Assembly: GCF_019396325.1 (NCBI RefSeq) | Contig: NZ_JAHKRO010000039.1 | Span: forward strand, 1-64,000 | Length of the DNA: 64,000 nt | Source: Nonomuraea ceibae | Lineage (GTDB): Bacteria > Actinomycetota > Actinomycetes > Streptosporangiales > Streptosporangiaceae | Direction: 5' to 3' | In this document: one piece after another, positions 18,086 to 25,542 of the stretch | Position numbering within the stretch: position 1 is the first letter of the stretch | Layout: each line of letters starts with the position of its first letter | Notes under the pieces: generated by a model | What the model was told of the DNA's origin: nothing | The model's database searches: none | Seen by the model: the letters and a program-made list of their open reading frames with translations, nothing else | Made by a program: the position numbers and the translations under genes

Positions 18086-18693
18086 CGCAGCCCGCAGCGC
18101 CTCCCTCTGGCACCTCGTAGCCGTACCCGGTCCCAGCATCGGGCGTGCCACACCACGGCTCACGCTGCCTCGCCTTCGCGGCACCACCGCTCACGACGCC
18201 TCGGCTTCCGGGCCCGCGGCACCGCGCGGGCCCGGCGTCCCACGCTGCGCGCACCTGCACCTGCCCTACACACCCGCGCGCCCCTGTCCCGAGCGCCGCC
18301 CGCCGAGCGCCCGCCCGCGCTTCCCACCCCGCACCCCTGTGGCTCGCTCCGCGCACGCGCACCCGCGCTATGTGCGCAGCACGGCCGCGCACATGCGCCC
18401 TTAGGTGCGTGCGCGCCCGCACTGGCGTACCAAGTTCCCGCCCCACGCTCCGCGCGCCTGCGCCCGCACCCGCGCGTCGGCTGCCTCGTCCTCGCGGCTG
18501 CACTAGCACGCCGCTCCCCGCCCTGCGGCGTTCCGCGCCTCCGCCTCCTGCGCTGCGTTCGCGTCCCGCCGTGACCTCGTCCCGTGGGTCGCGCCCGGAA
18601 CGCGCGGTCCACGGGCGGTGCGGGCAAGTCCGGAGGCAGTGGTGCGCCCGTTTGCGAGGGCGGTGCGCCCGCGCTGGGGCCTTCCGTGCCCCA

Positions 18694-18739
18694 GGACGGC
18701 CACGACGGTCGGGACGGCCACAACGGCCACGACGGCCAG
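18694..18739. repeat. 9-bp tandem repeat (GACGGCCAC-type), five units
   Basis: Units GACGGCCAC, GACGGTCGG, GACGGCCAC, AACGGCCAC and GACGGCCAG follow one another. Read rightward they would encode a DGH/DGR/NGH tripeptide series, but no credible gene contains them. Confidence 0.7.
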
Positions 18740-18895
18740 GGCACCAGGATGGTCGGGCCAGCGGGGCGGGCGGGTGTCGGGGTCACCGGGGCCGGTGGGG
18801 CCAGCGGGGTGGCCGAGGGTAGCCCGGCGCGGCCGGGGCCAGCAGTGTGCCCCTGAATGCGGGCACGGGCTGCCCTGGTGCAGCGGGCTCCGTGG

Positions 18896-19090
18896 TCTAG
18901 GGGCGGGGAGGTCAGGGGGTGCCGGGGTGGGCGGGGTGGTGAGGAGGCCAAGGGACAGCGGGAAGGCAAGGGGGCGGGAAGGCAAGGGGACGGGGAGGCA
19001 GGGGACGGCCGGGAGGGTAAGGGACGGGGAGGCGAGGGACAGCGGGGGCAAGGGCCAGCAGGGCGGGAAGGACGGTGAGAGGTCAGGGGG
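18896..19090. repeat. G-rich polypurine tract
   Basis: About 190 bp of strongly G-rich, almost pyrimidine-free top strand made of words such as GGGACGGGGAGGC and GGGAAGGCAAGGGG. It has dozens of GGG/GGGG runs with short spacers, the pattern of potential G-quadruplexes. It directly follows the stop side of the leftward NmrA-like gene. Confidence 0.7.
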
Positions 19091-19919
19091 AGGTGGGGAG
19101 GAAGGCCGTGGCGTGGGATTGGGCCCACTGGTGGAAGGTGCGGGGTGGGCGGCCGGTTACCGTTTCGACGTCGGGGTGGACGATCGATTCGTCCAGGGTG
19201 CCGGTGACGTAGAAGTCGAAGAAGGCGTCCACGTACTCCTCCGGCGTGGTGCGCAGCATCTCGGCGCGGGCCTCGTCGTCGGGCAGGGCGTGGGTGGTGA
19301 GGTCGCGGCCGAGTACGGTGCCGAGGATGCGGACCCGGTCGGCGGGCAGCAGCGGTTCGGGCCCGGTCGGCTGGTAGACGCGCCCGGCGTGGCCGTCGTC
19401 CAGCAAGGCGCGCACCGCCACGGCGGCGATGTCGGCCGGGTCGACGACCGCCTGGCGGACGCCCGCGAACGGGACCCGTACGACGTCGCCCGCGGCGAGC
19501 TGCGGCAGCCACTGGAAGGCGTTGGACATGAACGCGCCGGGCCGCAGGAAGGTCCAGGCCAGCCCGGACTCCCGTACGACGCGTTCGGACTCGGCCATGT
19601 AGCGGGTGATGGCGTTGGCCGGGTCGCCGAGGGCGGCGGAGCCGCCTGACAGCAGCACCACGCGCTGGACGCCGGCCTGGCGTGCGGCGGCCAGGAGGGC
19701 GGGCGCGCCGGGGTAGCCGGGCAGCAGGAAGAGCGCGCGGGCGCCGTCGAGCGCGGGGCGCAGGGACTCCGGCTTGGAGAGGTCGCCGGTGACCCATTCG
19801 ACGCCGGGCTCGGGGGCCCGGTGGGAGCGGGTGACCGCGCGTACGGGGGCGCCTTCGGCGGCGAGCGCGCGCACCACCTCGCCGCCGACGTTGCCTGTGG
19901 CGCCGGTTACCAGGATCAT
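19083..19919 (-). CDS. NmrA-like NAD(P)-binding protein (third paralogue)
   Basis: A 278-residue NmrA/SDRa protein with TGATGNVGG at residues 5-13. The C-terminal signature TGRPPRTFHQWAQSH corresponds to TGRPARTYRDWAADH of the protein encoded at 843-1655, so these are true paralogues. AGAGGAG lies 5 nt before the ATG, unlike the leaderless-looking pair. An inverted repeat (19999-20017) lies 80 bp upstream. A quinone-reductase or redox-sensor role is inferred from the family. The 3' end runs into the G-rich tract. Confidence 0.85.
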   Translation of the reverse strand: MILVTGATGNVGGEVVRALAAEGAPVRAVTRSHRAPEPGVEWVTGDLSKPESLRPALDGARALFLLPGYPGAPALLAAARQAGVQRVVLLSGGSAALGDPANAITRYMAESERVVRESGLAWTFLRPGAFMSNAFQWLPQLAAGDVVRVPFAGVRQAVVDPADIAAVAVRALLDDGHAGRVYQPTGPEPLLPADRVRILGTVLGRDLTTHALPDDEARAEMLRTTPEEYVDAFFDFYVTGTLDESIVHPDVETVTGRPPRTFHQWAQSHATAFLPTSP

Positions 19920-19998
19920 GACGTCTCCTCTTGCCGGGAACTGCGTGACACGGGGGACATCCTGGTACGGGACCGGCTCGGAGATCCAATACCTGCTC

Positions 19999-20017
19999 CC
20001 ATAGCCGGTGGCTATGG
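19999..20017. promoter_or_regulatory. Inverted repeat CCATAGCC-3-GGCTATGG
   Basis: Perfect 8-bp arms with a 3-nt centre lie 80 nt upstream of the third NmrA-like gene and 8 bp after the aminopeptidase stop. It could be an operator for the former or a short terminator of the latter; no T-run follows. Confidence 0.4.
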
Positions 20018-20025
20018 CGGAGCGG

Positions 20026-21243
20026 TCAGATCTGCCAGGCGTCGTCGCGCAGCAGCTCGACGGTGACGCCGTCGTGGGTGATGCCGGTGACGGTGACGTC
20101 GGGGCCGCCGACCATGAAGTCGACGTGCACGGCGGAGACGTTGATCCCGGCTGCCGCGCGTTCGGCGGGGGCGAGGTCGCGCAGGTGGGCGGGCACGCCG
20201 GGCGGCAGCCCAGCGCCCCAGGCCAGGTGGCAGGTGGCGTTCTCCTCCAGCAGCGTCTCCAGGTACGTGACGCCGGACTGCCCCACCGGCGAGGAGCCGT
20301 CGACGAGCGCCAGTTCGCCGAGCCTGGCGGCGCCCGGGTCGGTGGCCTGGTGGGTGCGTACGACGTCGGCGCCGGAGGTGGCGCGCACCTCGGTCACGAC
20401 GCCGCCGGCGAAGGTCAGCTCCAGGTCGCGGATGACGCTGCCGTCGAGCGAGAGCGGGCGGGTCGAGCGGACGGTGCCTTCCACGCGCCGGTGGTCGGGC
20501 GTGGTGAACACCTCCTCGGTGGGCAGGTTCGCCTGGAACGCGTGGCCCTGGACCGATTCCAGCTGGGCGGCGGTCCAGTGCGCGCCGGGCAGCAGGCCGA
20601 CGGTCAGGTCGGTGCCGGGGCCCTGGAAGCGCACGGCGTCCAGGCGCAGGGAGGTGAGCGTGGCGGCCCGGTCGAGCAGTTCGGCGATCCGCTGCTTCCA
20701 GGCGGCGACGGGGTCCGGGTGGTCGAGGCGCAGGATGGGGCGCAGGCACTCCCACAGCCGGGTCACGTCCGGCTCGCCGAAGATCGCGCGGGCCCACTCG
20801 GCGGTCGGGCAGGGCACGATGACCCAGCGGACCAGGTTCTCCAGTTGCAGCCGCTGCCTGGAGATCAGGTGCGGCATGCGGTCCAGGCCGGCGCGGACCT
20901 GGTCCTGCCCGGCGAGCAGGTCGGGGGCGGCGGCGCCGCGCAGGTTGAGCAGGACGCCGCACTGCCGGGCCAGCTCCTCGTTGCGGGCGTCGAGCCAGGC
21001 CGGGACCTCGCCCAGCGTCCCGTCGCCGGCGTGACGGACGCGGGAGAGCTTGGCGTACGGGTCGAAGTACCAGATGTCGACATAGCGGGCGCCCCGGGCG
21101 TAGGCGGCCTCGGTGAGGGCGCGGGCCAGCGGGGCGTGCTCGATCTCGGCGTTGATCAGCACCAGGTCGCCGGCCGTGATCGGCGCGGCGACGTCGAGCA
21201 CCACGTCGGCGTAACGGGACAGCTCGGCGGCGGGAACGGTCAT
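20026..21243 (-). CDS. M29-family aminopeptidase
   Basis: A 405-residue metallo-aminopeptidase of the thermophilic M29 type (AmpS/aminopeptidase T). The family segment NLPTEEVFTTPD supplies an active-site Glu, and HVDFMVGGPDVTVTG near the C-terminus supplies the His and Asp metal ligands. These cytoplasmic enzymes use two Co/Zn/Mg ions to remove N-terminal residues. The start overlaps the stop of the ArsR-type gene by ATGA, so the regulator and peptidase are translationally coupled. Confidence 0.9.
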   Translation of the reverse strand: MTVPAAELSRYADVVLDVAAPITAGDLVLINAEIEHAPLARALTEAAYARGARYVDIWYFDPYAKLSRVRHAGDGTLGEVPAWLDARNEELARQCGVLLNLRGAAAPDLLAGQDQVRAGLDRMPHLISRQRLQLENLVRWVIVPCPTAEWARAIFGEPDVTRLWECLRPILRLDHPDPVAAWKQRIAELLDRAATLTSLRLDAVRFQGPGTDLTVGLLPGAHWTAAQLESVQGHAFQANLPTEEVFTTPDHRRVEGTVRSTRPLSLDGSVIRDLELTFAGGVVTEVRATSGADVVRTHQATDPGAARLGELALVDGSSPVGQSGVTYLETLLEENATCHLAWGAGLPPGVPAHLRDLAPAERAAAGINVSAVHVDFMVGGPDVTVTGITHDGVTVELLRDDAWQI

Positions 21244-21803
21244 GGCGTGCTCCTGGGGGGACGGCCGCCGTCGGCGGCGGGGCGGGTGCCCGGGAGTTCG
21301 AGGAGCAGCGCGGTCATGCTGACCTTGACCCGGTCGCCGGACCGGGGCGGGCCCGCCTTGCCGTGGACCAGGGCGACGGCCTGGTCGATCAGGCCCACGA
21401 CCTCTTCCCAGACCTCCCGGTCGAGCCACACCTCGGCGTCCATCGACAGGCGCTGCTCGGTGGCCTCGGCCAGCCGCCGCGACAGGTCGGCGCTCAGCGC
21501 CTCGTGCAGCAGGCGGCGGCCGTCGGCGCGGTCGAGCCGGGCGGCGCTGGAGGGGTCGTAGCGGTAGCGGCGGGGCGGGCGCCCCTTGCCCTCGCGGGGC
21601 TGCTGCTCGTCCACCCGTTCCAGGAACCCGGCGTCGGCGAGCTGGCGCAGGTGGTAGCTGGCCGAGGCGTGCGCGATGCCGAGCTCGTCCGCGACCTCGG
21701 CGGCCGACAGCGAGGCGCCGGTCAGCAGGGACACGATGCGGATCCGGAGCGGGTTGGCCAGGGCCCGCAACGGGACGAGACCCTGGTCCGTTTCCCAAGA
21801 CAT
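21240..21803 (-). CDS. ArsR-like winged-helix regulator
   Basis: A 187-residue DNA-binding protein. The winged HTH occupies residues about 10-90 (ALANPLRIRIVSLL..SAAEVADELGIAHASASYHLRQL). No metal-binding cysteine pair is present, so it is not a classical metal sensor. The C-terminal half is helical and may dimerise. It is coupled to the M29 aminopeptidase and probably autoregulates the pair. TTGGGA/TCCCAA words near its start (TTGGGATTATGG, CCAACGAGTCTTGGG) may be its site. Confidence 0.85.
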   Translation of the reverse strand: MSWETDQGLVPLRALANPLRIRIVSLLTGASLSAAEVADELGIAHASASYHLRQLADAGFLERVDEQQPREGKGRPPRRYRYDPSSAARLDRADGRRLLHEALSADLSRRLAEATEQRLSMDAEVWLDREVWEEVVGLIDQAVALVHGKAGPPRSGDRVKVSMTALLLELPGTRPAADGGRPPRSTP

Positions 21804-21848
21804 GTTGGGATTATGGCATTTCCCAACGAGTCTTGGGAATATCTCGCG

Positions 21849-22511
21849 TCAGCGGGCCAGGACCTCGTACGTGACGCGCATGTGGCCGGCGTTCGTGTTG
21901 CCGATCCGGGCGAAGGCGGCCCGGGACAGGTCCAGGCAGCGCCCGCCGATGTACGGGCCGCGGTCGTTGATGCGCACCGTGACCGACTTGCCGGTGGACG
22001 GGTTCGTGACGCGGACCTTGCTGCCGAGCTTCAGGGTCTTGTGGGCGGCCGTCATGGCCGACGGGTCGAAGCGCTCGCCGCTGGCCGTCATCTGCGGCTC
22101 GTGGTAGAACGACGCGCCGCAGGAGCCCGAGGAGATCACGCGGGGCTTCCTGGCAGCGGCCTTCCGCGCCGCCGTCGCCGATCTGGTGGGTTTGGCGGAG
22201 GCGGAGGCGGAGGCCGAAGGGGAGGGGGAGGTGGTGGTGGGGGCGGGGGCCGCGCCGAGAGCCGGGGCGTCGTCGGCCGGAGCCGGGGTGCCAGAAGGGG
22301 TGCCGGCGGCGGGGCCGGTAGCGGGGCCGGTGGGGGCGTCGGCGGGGGAGAGGGCGGTGGGCTGCTTGTGCGAGTCGTCGTGGGAGACGGCGGCCCAGGC
22401 GGTGGTGGAGGCGACGGCGATGACGGCAGCCCCTGCCGCGACGGCCACCCAGCGGCGCCTGGCGGGGGACGTACGGCTGGAAGGGGGTTGGGGGAGGTTG
22501 TGCTGGCCCAA
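21849..22511 (-). CDS. Secreted RlpA-like double-psi beta-barrel protein
   Basis: About 220 residues if translation starts at the TTG at 22511; longer starts up to 22640 are open. A basic N-terminus and a membrane/signal segment (WVAVAAGAAVIAVASTTAWA) are followed by about 80 residues of Ala/Pro/Ser-rich linker and a C-terminal DPBB domain of about 95 residues. The DPBB has the RlpA signatures GxASFYH..MTASGERFD and RINDRGPY with the catalytic-type Asp. The domain occurs in lytic transglycosylases and in wall-binding proteins. It should act on peptidoglycan outside the membrane. A CRP-like site lies upstream. Confidence 0.8.
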   Translation of the reverse strand: MGQHNLPQPPSSRTSPARRRWVAVAAGAAVIAVASTTAWAAVSHDDSHKQPTALSPADAPTGPATGPAAGTPSGTPAPADDAPALGAAPAPTTTSPSPSASASASAKPTRSATAARKAAARKPRVISSGSCGASFYHEPQMTASGERFDPSAMTAAHKTLKLGSKVRVTNPSTGKSVTVRINDRGPYIGGRCLDLSRAAFARIGNTNAGHMRVTYEVLAR

Positions 22512-22575
22512 GGTGAACCACGGTCCTCGGTAGGGGAAGGGGCACGGAAAGGCCAGAACCGGGGCAGATGGGGGC

Positions 22576-22623
22576 GCACGTCGGCCGATCCACGGGCGGG
22601 GAGGGGGATGCCCCGCGACGTGC
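22576..22623 (-). promoter_or_regulatory. Structured leader upstream of DPBB gene
   Basis: On the transcribed (minus) strand an 8-bp outer helix (GCACGTCG with CGACGTGC) encloses an inner hairpin CGGGG/CCCCG. It sits between the CRP-like site and the likely start codon. Related wall-hydrolase genes in actinobacteria often have riboswitch leaders, but I do not see the c-di-AMP riboswitch core here. Confidence 0.35.
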
Positions 22624-22672
22624 ACGAACATACGCGACAAACAACAGGCAAAGGCAACCTAATGCCTGGTTA

Positions 22673-22688
22673 TGTGACGTAAGTCACT
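22673..22688. promoter_or_regulatory. CRP/GlxR-like site TGTGA-CGTAAG-TCACT
   Basis: This matches the CRP-family consensus TGTGA-N6-TCACA at 9 of 10 positions, in a locally A/T-rich stretch 160 bp upstream of the DPBB gene. Actinobacterial CRP homologues are known to control resuscitation and wall-hydrolase genes. The ligase 3' end lies on the other side, so the DPBB gene is the target. Confidence 0.6.
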
Positions 22689-22716
22689 CAAATGGGGATA
22701 AATCGCCCAAAGTGGA

Positions 22717-24243
22717 TCAAATCATCAAGGAACGGACGGTCTCCACCGTGTCGGCGTCGGCGGCCCGCTTGTCGAGCCGGTAACGCAGCACGCGGGCGAA
22801 CCGCAGCGCCATGCCGCCCGGATAGCGCGGCGACCGCTGCACGCCGTCGAAGGCGATCTCCACCACCAGCTCCGGCCGCAGCGTGACCGTCCACCCGTCG
22901 ACGGGACCGTCGGCCAGCTCCAGGAAGCGCTCGGTCTGCCAGGCGAGCAGCTCGTCGGTCAGGCCCTTGAACGTCTTGCCGAGCATGACGAAGCCGCCCG
23001 TCTCCGGATCGCGGGCGCCCAGGTGCAGGTTGGACAGCTTGCCCTCGCGGCGGCCGTGACCCCATTCGGCGGCCAGGACCACCAGGTCGAGCGTGTGGCG
23101 GGGCTTGACCTTGATCCAGCCCGCGCCCCGGCGGCCGGCGGCGTAGGGGGAGGCCAGGGACTTGACCACCAGGCCCTCGTGCCCGGCCTTGACCACGTCG
23201 GTGAAGAACTTCTCCGCCTCGCCCGCGTCGGAGGTGACCAGGCGGGGCGTGAGCAGGCCGGGCGGCACGGTGCGGGCCAGGATCTCCTGCCGCCCGGAAT
23301 AGGGCAGGTCGAGCAGGTCGGCGCCGTCCACCCGCAGCGCGTCGAAGAAGAACACGTGCAGCGGCGTCTTCTCGCGCAGCTCGGCCACGTTGGTCCGGCT
23401 GCTGGTGCGCGCGGCCGTCACCTGGAACGGATGCGGCCGGCCGTCGGAGCGCAACGCGATCACCTCGCCGTCGAGCACCAGGTCGTCGGCGGGCAGCGCC
23501 AGCACCGCCTCGGCCAGCTCCGGCACCTGCGCGGTGATGTCGTCGAGGGTGCGGGTGAACACGCGGACCTCGGCCCCCGAACGGTGCGCCTGCACGCGGA
23601 TGCCGTCGAGCTTCCACTCCAGCGCGGCCGGGGTGCGGGCCTTCTCCAGGGCGGCGGCCACGTTGGGCGCGCTGCCCGCGAGCATCGGGGAGACGGGCCG
23701 GCCCACCTCCAGGCGGAACGCGCGCAGCCTGTCCACGCCGCCCGCCAGCGCCGCCGCGCCGACCGCGGGCAGCCAGCCGCGCAGCGTCAGGGCCCGGCGG
23801 ACGTCGGCCGACGGCGCGCCGGACGCCTTGGCGACCGCCTCGATCATGACGCCGTCGAGCGCGCCCTGCCGCAGCTCGCCGCCGAGCAGCTTGAGCATGA
23901 ACGCCTGCTCCTGGCTCGTCAGCCCCGCGAACAGCTCGGCGACCAGCGCCTTGCGGGCCGCCTGGGAGCCCTGGCCGGAGACGGCCTTGATCCTCGTGAG
24001 CAGGGCGTCGACGGTGGTGAGGGTCGCGGTGGCGGCCAGCTTGGGGCCGGGCAGCTCCTGGAGCGTGCGCCAGCCCACGCCGATCTGGCGCTGCGGCAGC
24101 TCGCCCGACAGATAGGCGATGGCGATCTCCGCCTCGCCGGGGCCGACCCGGCCGAGCAGCTCGGCCAGATGGCCGATCTTGCCGAGCCGCGCGGACGTGC
24201 GCGTCACGGCCTCCGACACTCGCACCACGTCGATCAGAAGCAC
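22717..24243 (-). CDS. ATP-dependent DNA ligase
   Basis: A 508-residue type I ATP-dependent ligase. An N-terminal DNA-binding domain (residues about 1-190) precedes the nucleotidyltransferase core with motif I EWKLDGIR; Lys211 is the residue that carries AMP. Motif IV HEGLVVK and motif V WIKVKPRH follow, then an OB-fold. It lacks the polymerase and nuclease domains of LigD and matches the stand-alone LigB/LigC type, a repair accessory to NAD-dependent LigA. I use the GTG at 24243 because homologues begin at LLIDV; an ATG lies 18 bp upstream. Confidence 0.9.
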   Translation of the reverse strand: MLLIDVVRVSEAVTRTSARLGKIGHLAELLGRVGPGEAEIAIAYLSGELPQRQIGVGWRTLQELPGPKLAATATLTTVDALLTRIKAVSGQGSQAARKALVAELFAGLTSQEQAFMLKLLGGELRQGALDGVMIEAVAKASGAPSADVRRALTLRGWLPAVGAAALAGGVDRLRAFRLEVGRPVSPMLAGSAPNVAAALEKARTPAALEWKLDGIRVQAHRSGAEVRVFTRTLDDITAQVPELAEAVLALPADDLVLDGEVIALRSDGRPHPFQVTAARTSSRTNVAELREKTPLHVFFFDALRVDGADLLDLPYSGRQEILARTVPPGLLTPRLVTSDAGEAEKFFTDVVKAGHEGLVVKSLASPYAAGRRGAGWIKVKPRHTLDLVVLAAEWGHGRREGKLSNLHLGARDPETGGFVMLGKTFKGLTDELLAWQTERFLELADGPVDGWTVTLRPELVVEIAFDGVQRSPRYPGGMALRFARVLRYRLDKRAADADTVETVRSLMI

Positions 24244-24405
24244 ACCGCTATCGTGCCTCACCCAGCCGACAAATTCCGCTGCCGGGCACCCACGAAACCG
24301 CCGAATGTCCTGCGGCGACCGCCGGACGTGCCGCGGCGAACGGGCGGCGAGCTGCCGCGGCGCAGGAGCGGACGGGGGCCGCCCCTGCGCCGGTGCCGCG
24401 TGCTG

Positions 24406-24780
24406 TCAGCGAACGCCGAGCAGGTCGACCACGAAGATGAGGGTCTCCCCGCCCTTGATCCGCGCGCCCGCGCCGGCGGCGCCGTAGCCGAGGTGCGGCG
24501 GGATGACGAGCTTGCGCCGGCCGCCGACCTTCATGCCCGCCACGCCCTGGTCCCAGCCCGCGATGACGCGGCCCGCGCCGAGCGGGAACTCGAACGCCTG
24601 GCCGCGGTTCCACGACGCGTCGAACTCCTCGCCGGTGGAGAAGGCGACGCCCACGTAGTGGACGCTGACGTTCTGACCAGGCTTGGCCTCGGGGCCGTCC
24701 CCCACGGTGATGTCCTCGATCTCCAGGTCGGCAGGCGGGTTGCCCGCCGGGAAGTCGATCTCCGGCTTCTCGAGTGCCAC
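24406..24780 (-). CDS. FKBP-type peptidyl-prolyl isomerase
   Basis: A 124-residue cytoplasmic FKBP. It contains the canonical core: VSVHYVGV, FDASWNRG, FEFPLGAGRVIAGWDQGV, GMKVGGRRKLVIPPHLGYG and LIFVVDLL. The Trp, Tyr and Phe of the prolyl pocket are present. No signal peptide is visible. It is a single-domain protein of usual length that speeds proline isomerisation during folding. It stands alone, 144 bp downstream of the ligase start. Confidence 0.93.
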   Translation of the reverse strand: MALEKPEIDFPAGNPPADLEIEDITVGDGPEAKPGQNVSVHYVGVAFSTGEEFDASWNRGQAFEFPLGAGRVIAGWDQGVAGMKVGGRRKLVIPPHLGYGAAGAGARIKGGETLIFVVDLLGVR

Positions 24781-24847
24781 GAAGTGCTCCTGTTGACGAT
24801 GTGAATGAACCTGACGACTCTATGCCGTCGGGATATCGTCATCGTCC

Positions 24848-25540
24848 ATGCCCGCCCTTTCACCCGATGCGATCATGCTGTCCGGGCGCGTCGCCGTGGT
24901 CACCGGGGCCGCCTCCGGGAGCGGGCGGGCGATCGCCGAGACCCTGCGCGCCCTCGGCGCCCACGTGGCGACCTGCGACCGCGCCACCCCCTGGCACGAC
25001 CCCCGCCCCACCCCGCCGGACGCCGGCCGTCCCGCGCCGCCGGACGGCTCCCGGCGCGGCGGCTCGTACGGCGGGGTGAGGCCCGAGCCGGCGGGCGGGC
25101 CGGCGATGACGGTGGACGTACGGGATCCGGTGGCGGCCGGGGTGTTCGCGCGGGCCGTGGAGGAGCGGTGGGGCCGGGTGGACGTGCTGGTCAACGCCGG
25201 GCCCGAGGCGAGGCCCGTCCCGCTCGCGGAGCTGCCGGAGCGGGACGGGCGCCGGCTGGTCGACGAGGGGTTCACCCGCGTCACCGGCATGGTGCGGCGC
25301 CTGCTGCCGCTGATGGGCGCGGGCGCGTCGATCGTGAACGTCGTGTCAGGCGACGGCCCGGTGCGCGCCCTGGTGGAGAGCCTGACCGGGTCGCTGGCGG
25401 CGGAGCTGCGCCCGCGCGGCGTCCGCGTGAACGCGCTCGTCCTGGAGACGCCGGAGGCCGACCCGGCGGGCCCGGCGATCTTCCTGGCGGGCCCGCTGTC
25501 GGCCGGGGTCTCCGGCGTCACCCTGCGCGTCAGAGGCTGA
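24848..25540 (+). CDS. Degenerate short-chain dehydrogenase (probably inactive)
   Basis: A 230-residue SDR. The cofactor loop TGAASGSG (residues 19-26) and VLVNAG are intact. Alignment by eye to the usual YxxxK followed by AAVEALTRSLAAEL puts the sequence SGDGPVRALVESLTGSLAAEL there: the Tyr is Asp and the Lys is Arg. About 30 residues of Pro/Gly/Arg-rich sequence are inserted after the second strand (PWHDPRPTPPDAGRP onwards). It may bind nucleotide without catalysis. It converges with guaB1 2 bp away. Confidence 0.8.
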   Translation: MPALSPDAIMLSGRVAVVTGAASGSGRAIAETLRALGAHVATCDRATPWHDPRPTPPDAGRPAPPDGSRRGGSYGGVRPEPAGGPAMTVDVRDPVAAGVFARAVEERWGRVDVLVNAGPEARPVPLAELPERDGRRLVDEGFTRVTGMVRRLLPLMGAGASIVNVVSGDGPVRALVESLTGSLAAELRPRGVRVNALVLETPEADPAGPAIFLAGPLSAGVSGVTLRVRG

Positions 25541-25542
25541 CG

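Larger units (their letters stand above)
17888..19082. other. 1.2-kb gene-free, repetitive G+C-rich region
   Basis: I find no supported gene here; long open frames exist on both strands but are low-complexity. It contains a 32-bp tandem repeat (18014-18085), a G/C block of simple words (18180-18560), a 9-bp repeat GACGGCCAC (18694-18739), and a G-rich purine tract running into the end of the NmrA-like gene. It may be a decayed gene or a recombination-prone spacer. Confidence 0.6.

Noticed and set aside
18584..18856. Short rightward frame with DGHDGRDGH repeats that looks collagen-like
   Set aside because: Only five 9-bp units, no Shine-Dalgarno, no signal peptide and no continuing Gly-X-Y pattern.
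18160..19989. 609-codon leftward open frame
   Set aside because: Antisense-frame shadow with Pro/Arg simple sequence, overlapping the real NmrA-like gene in another frame.
22530..22690. c-di-AMP (ydaO) riboswitch before the DPBB gene
   Set aside because: A helix is present, but I cannot see the conserved core of that riboswitch.
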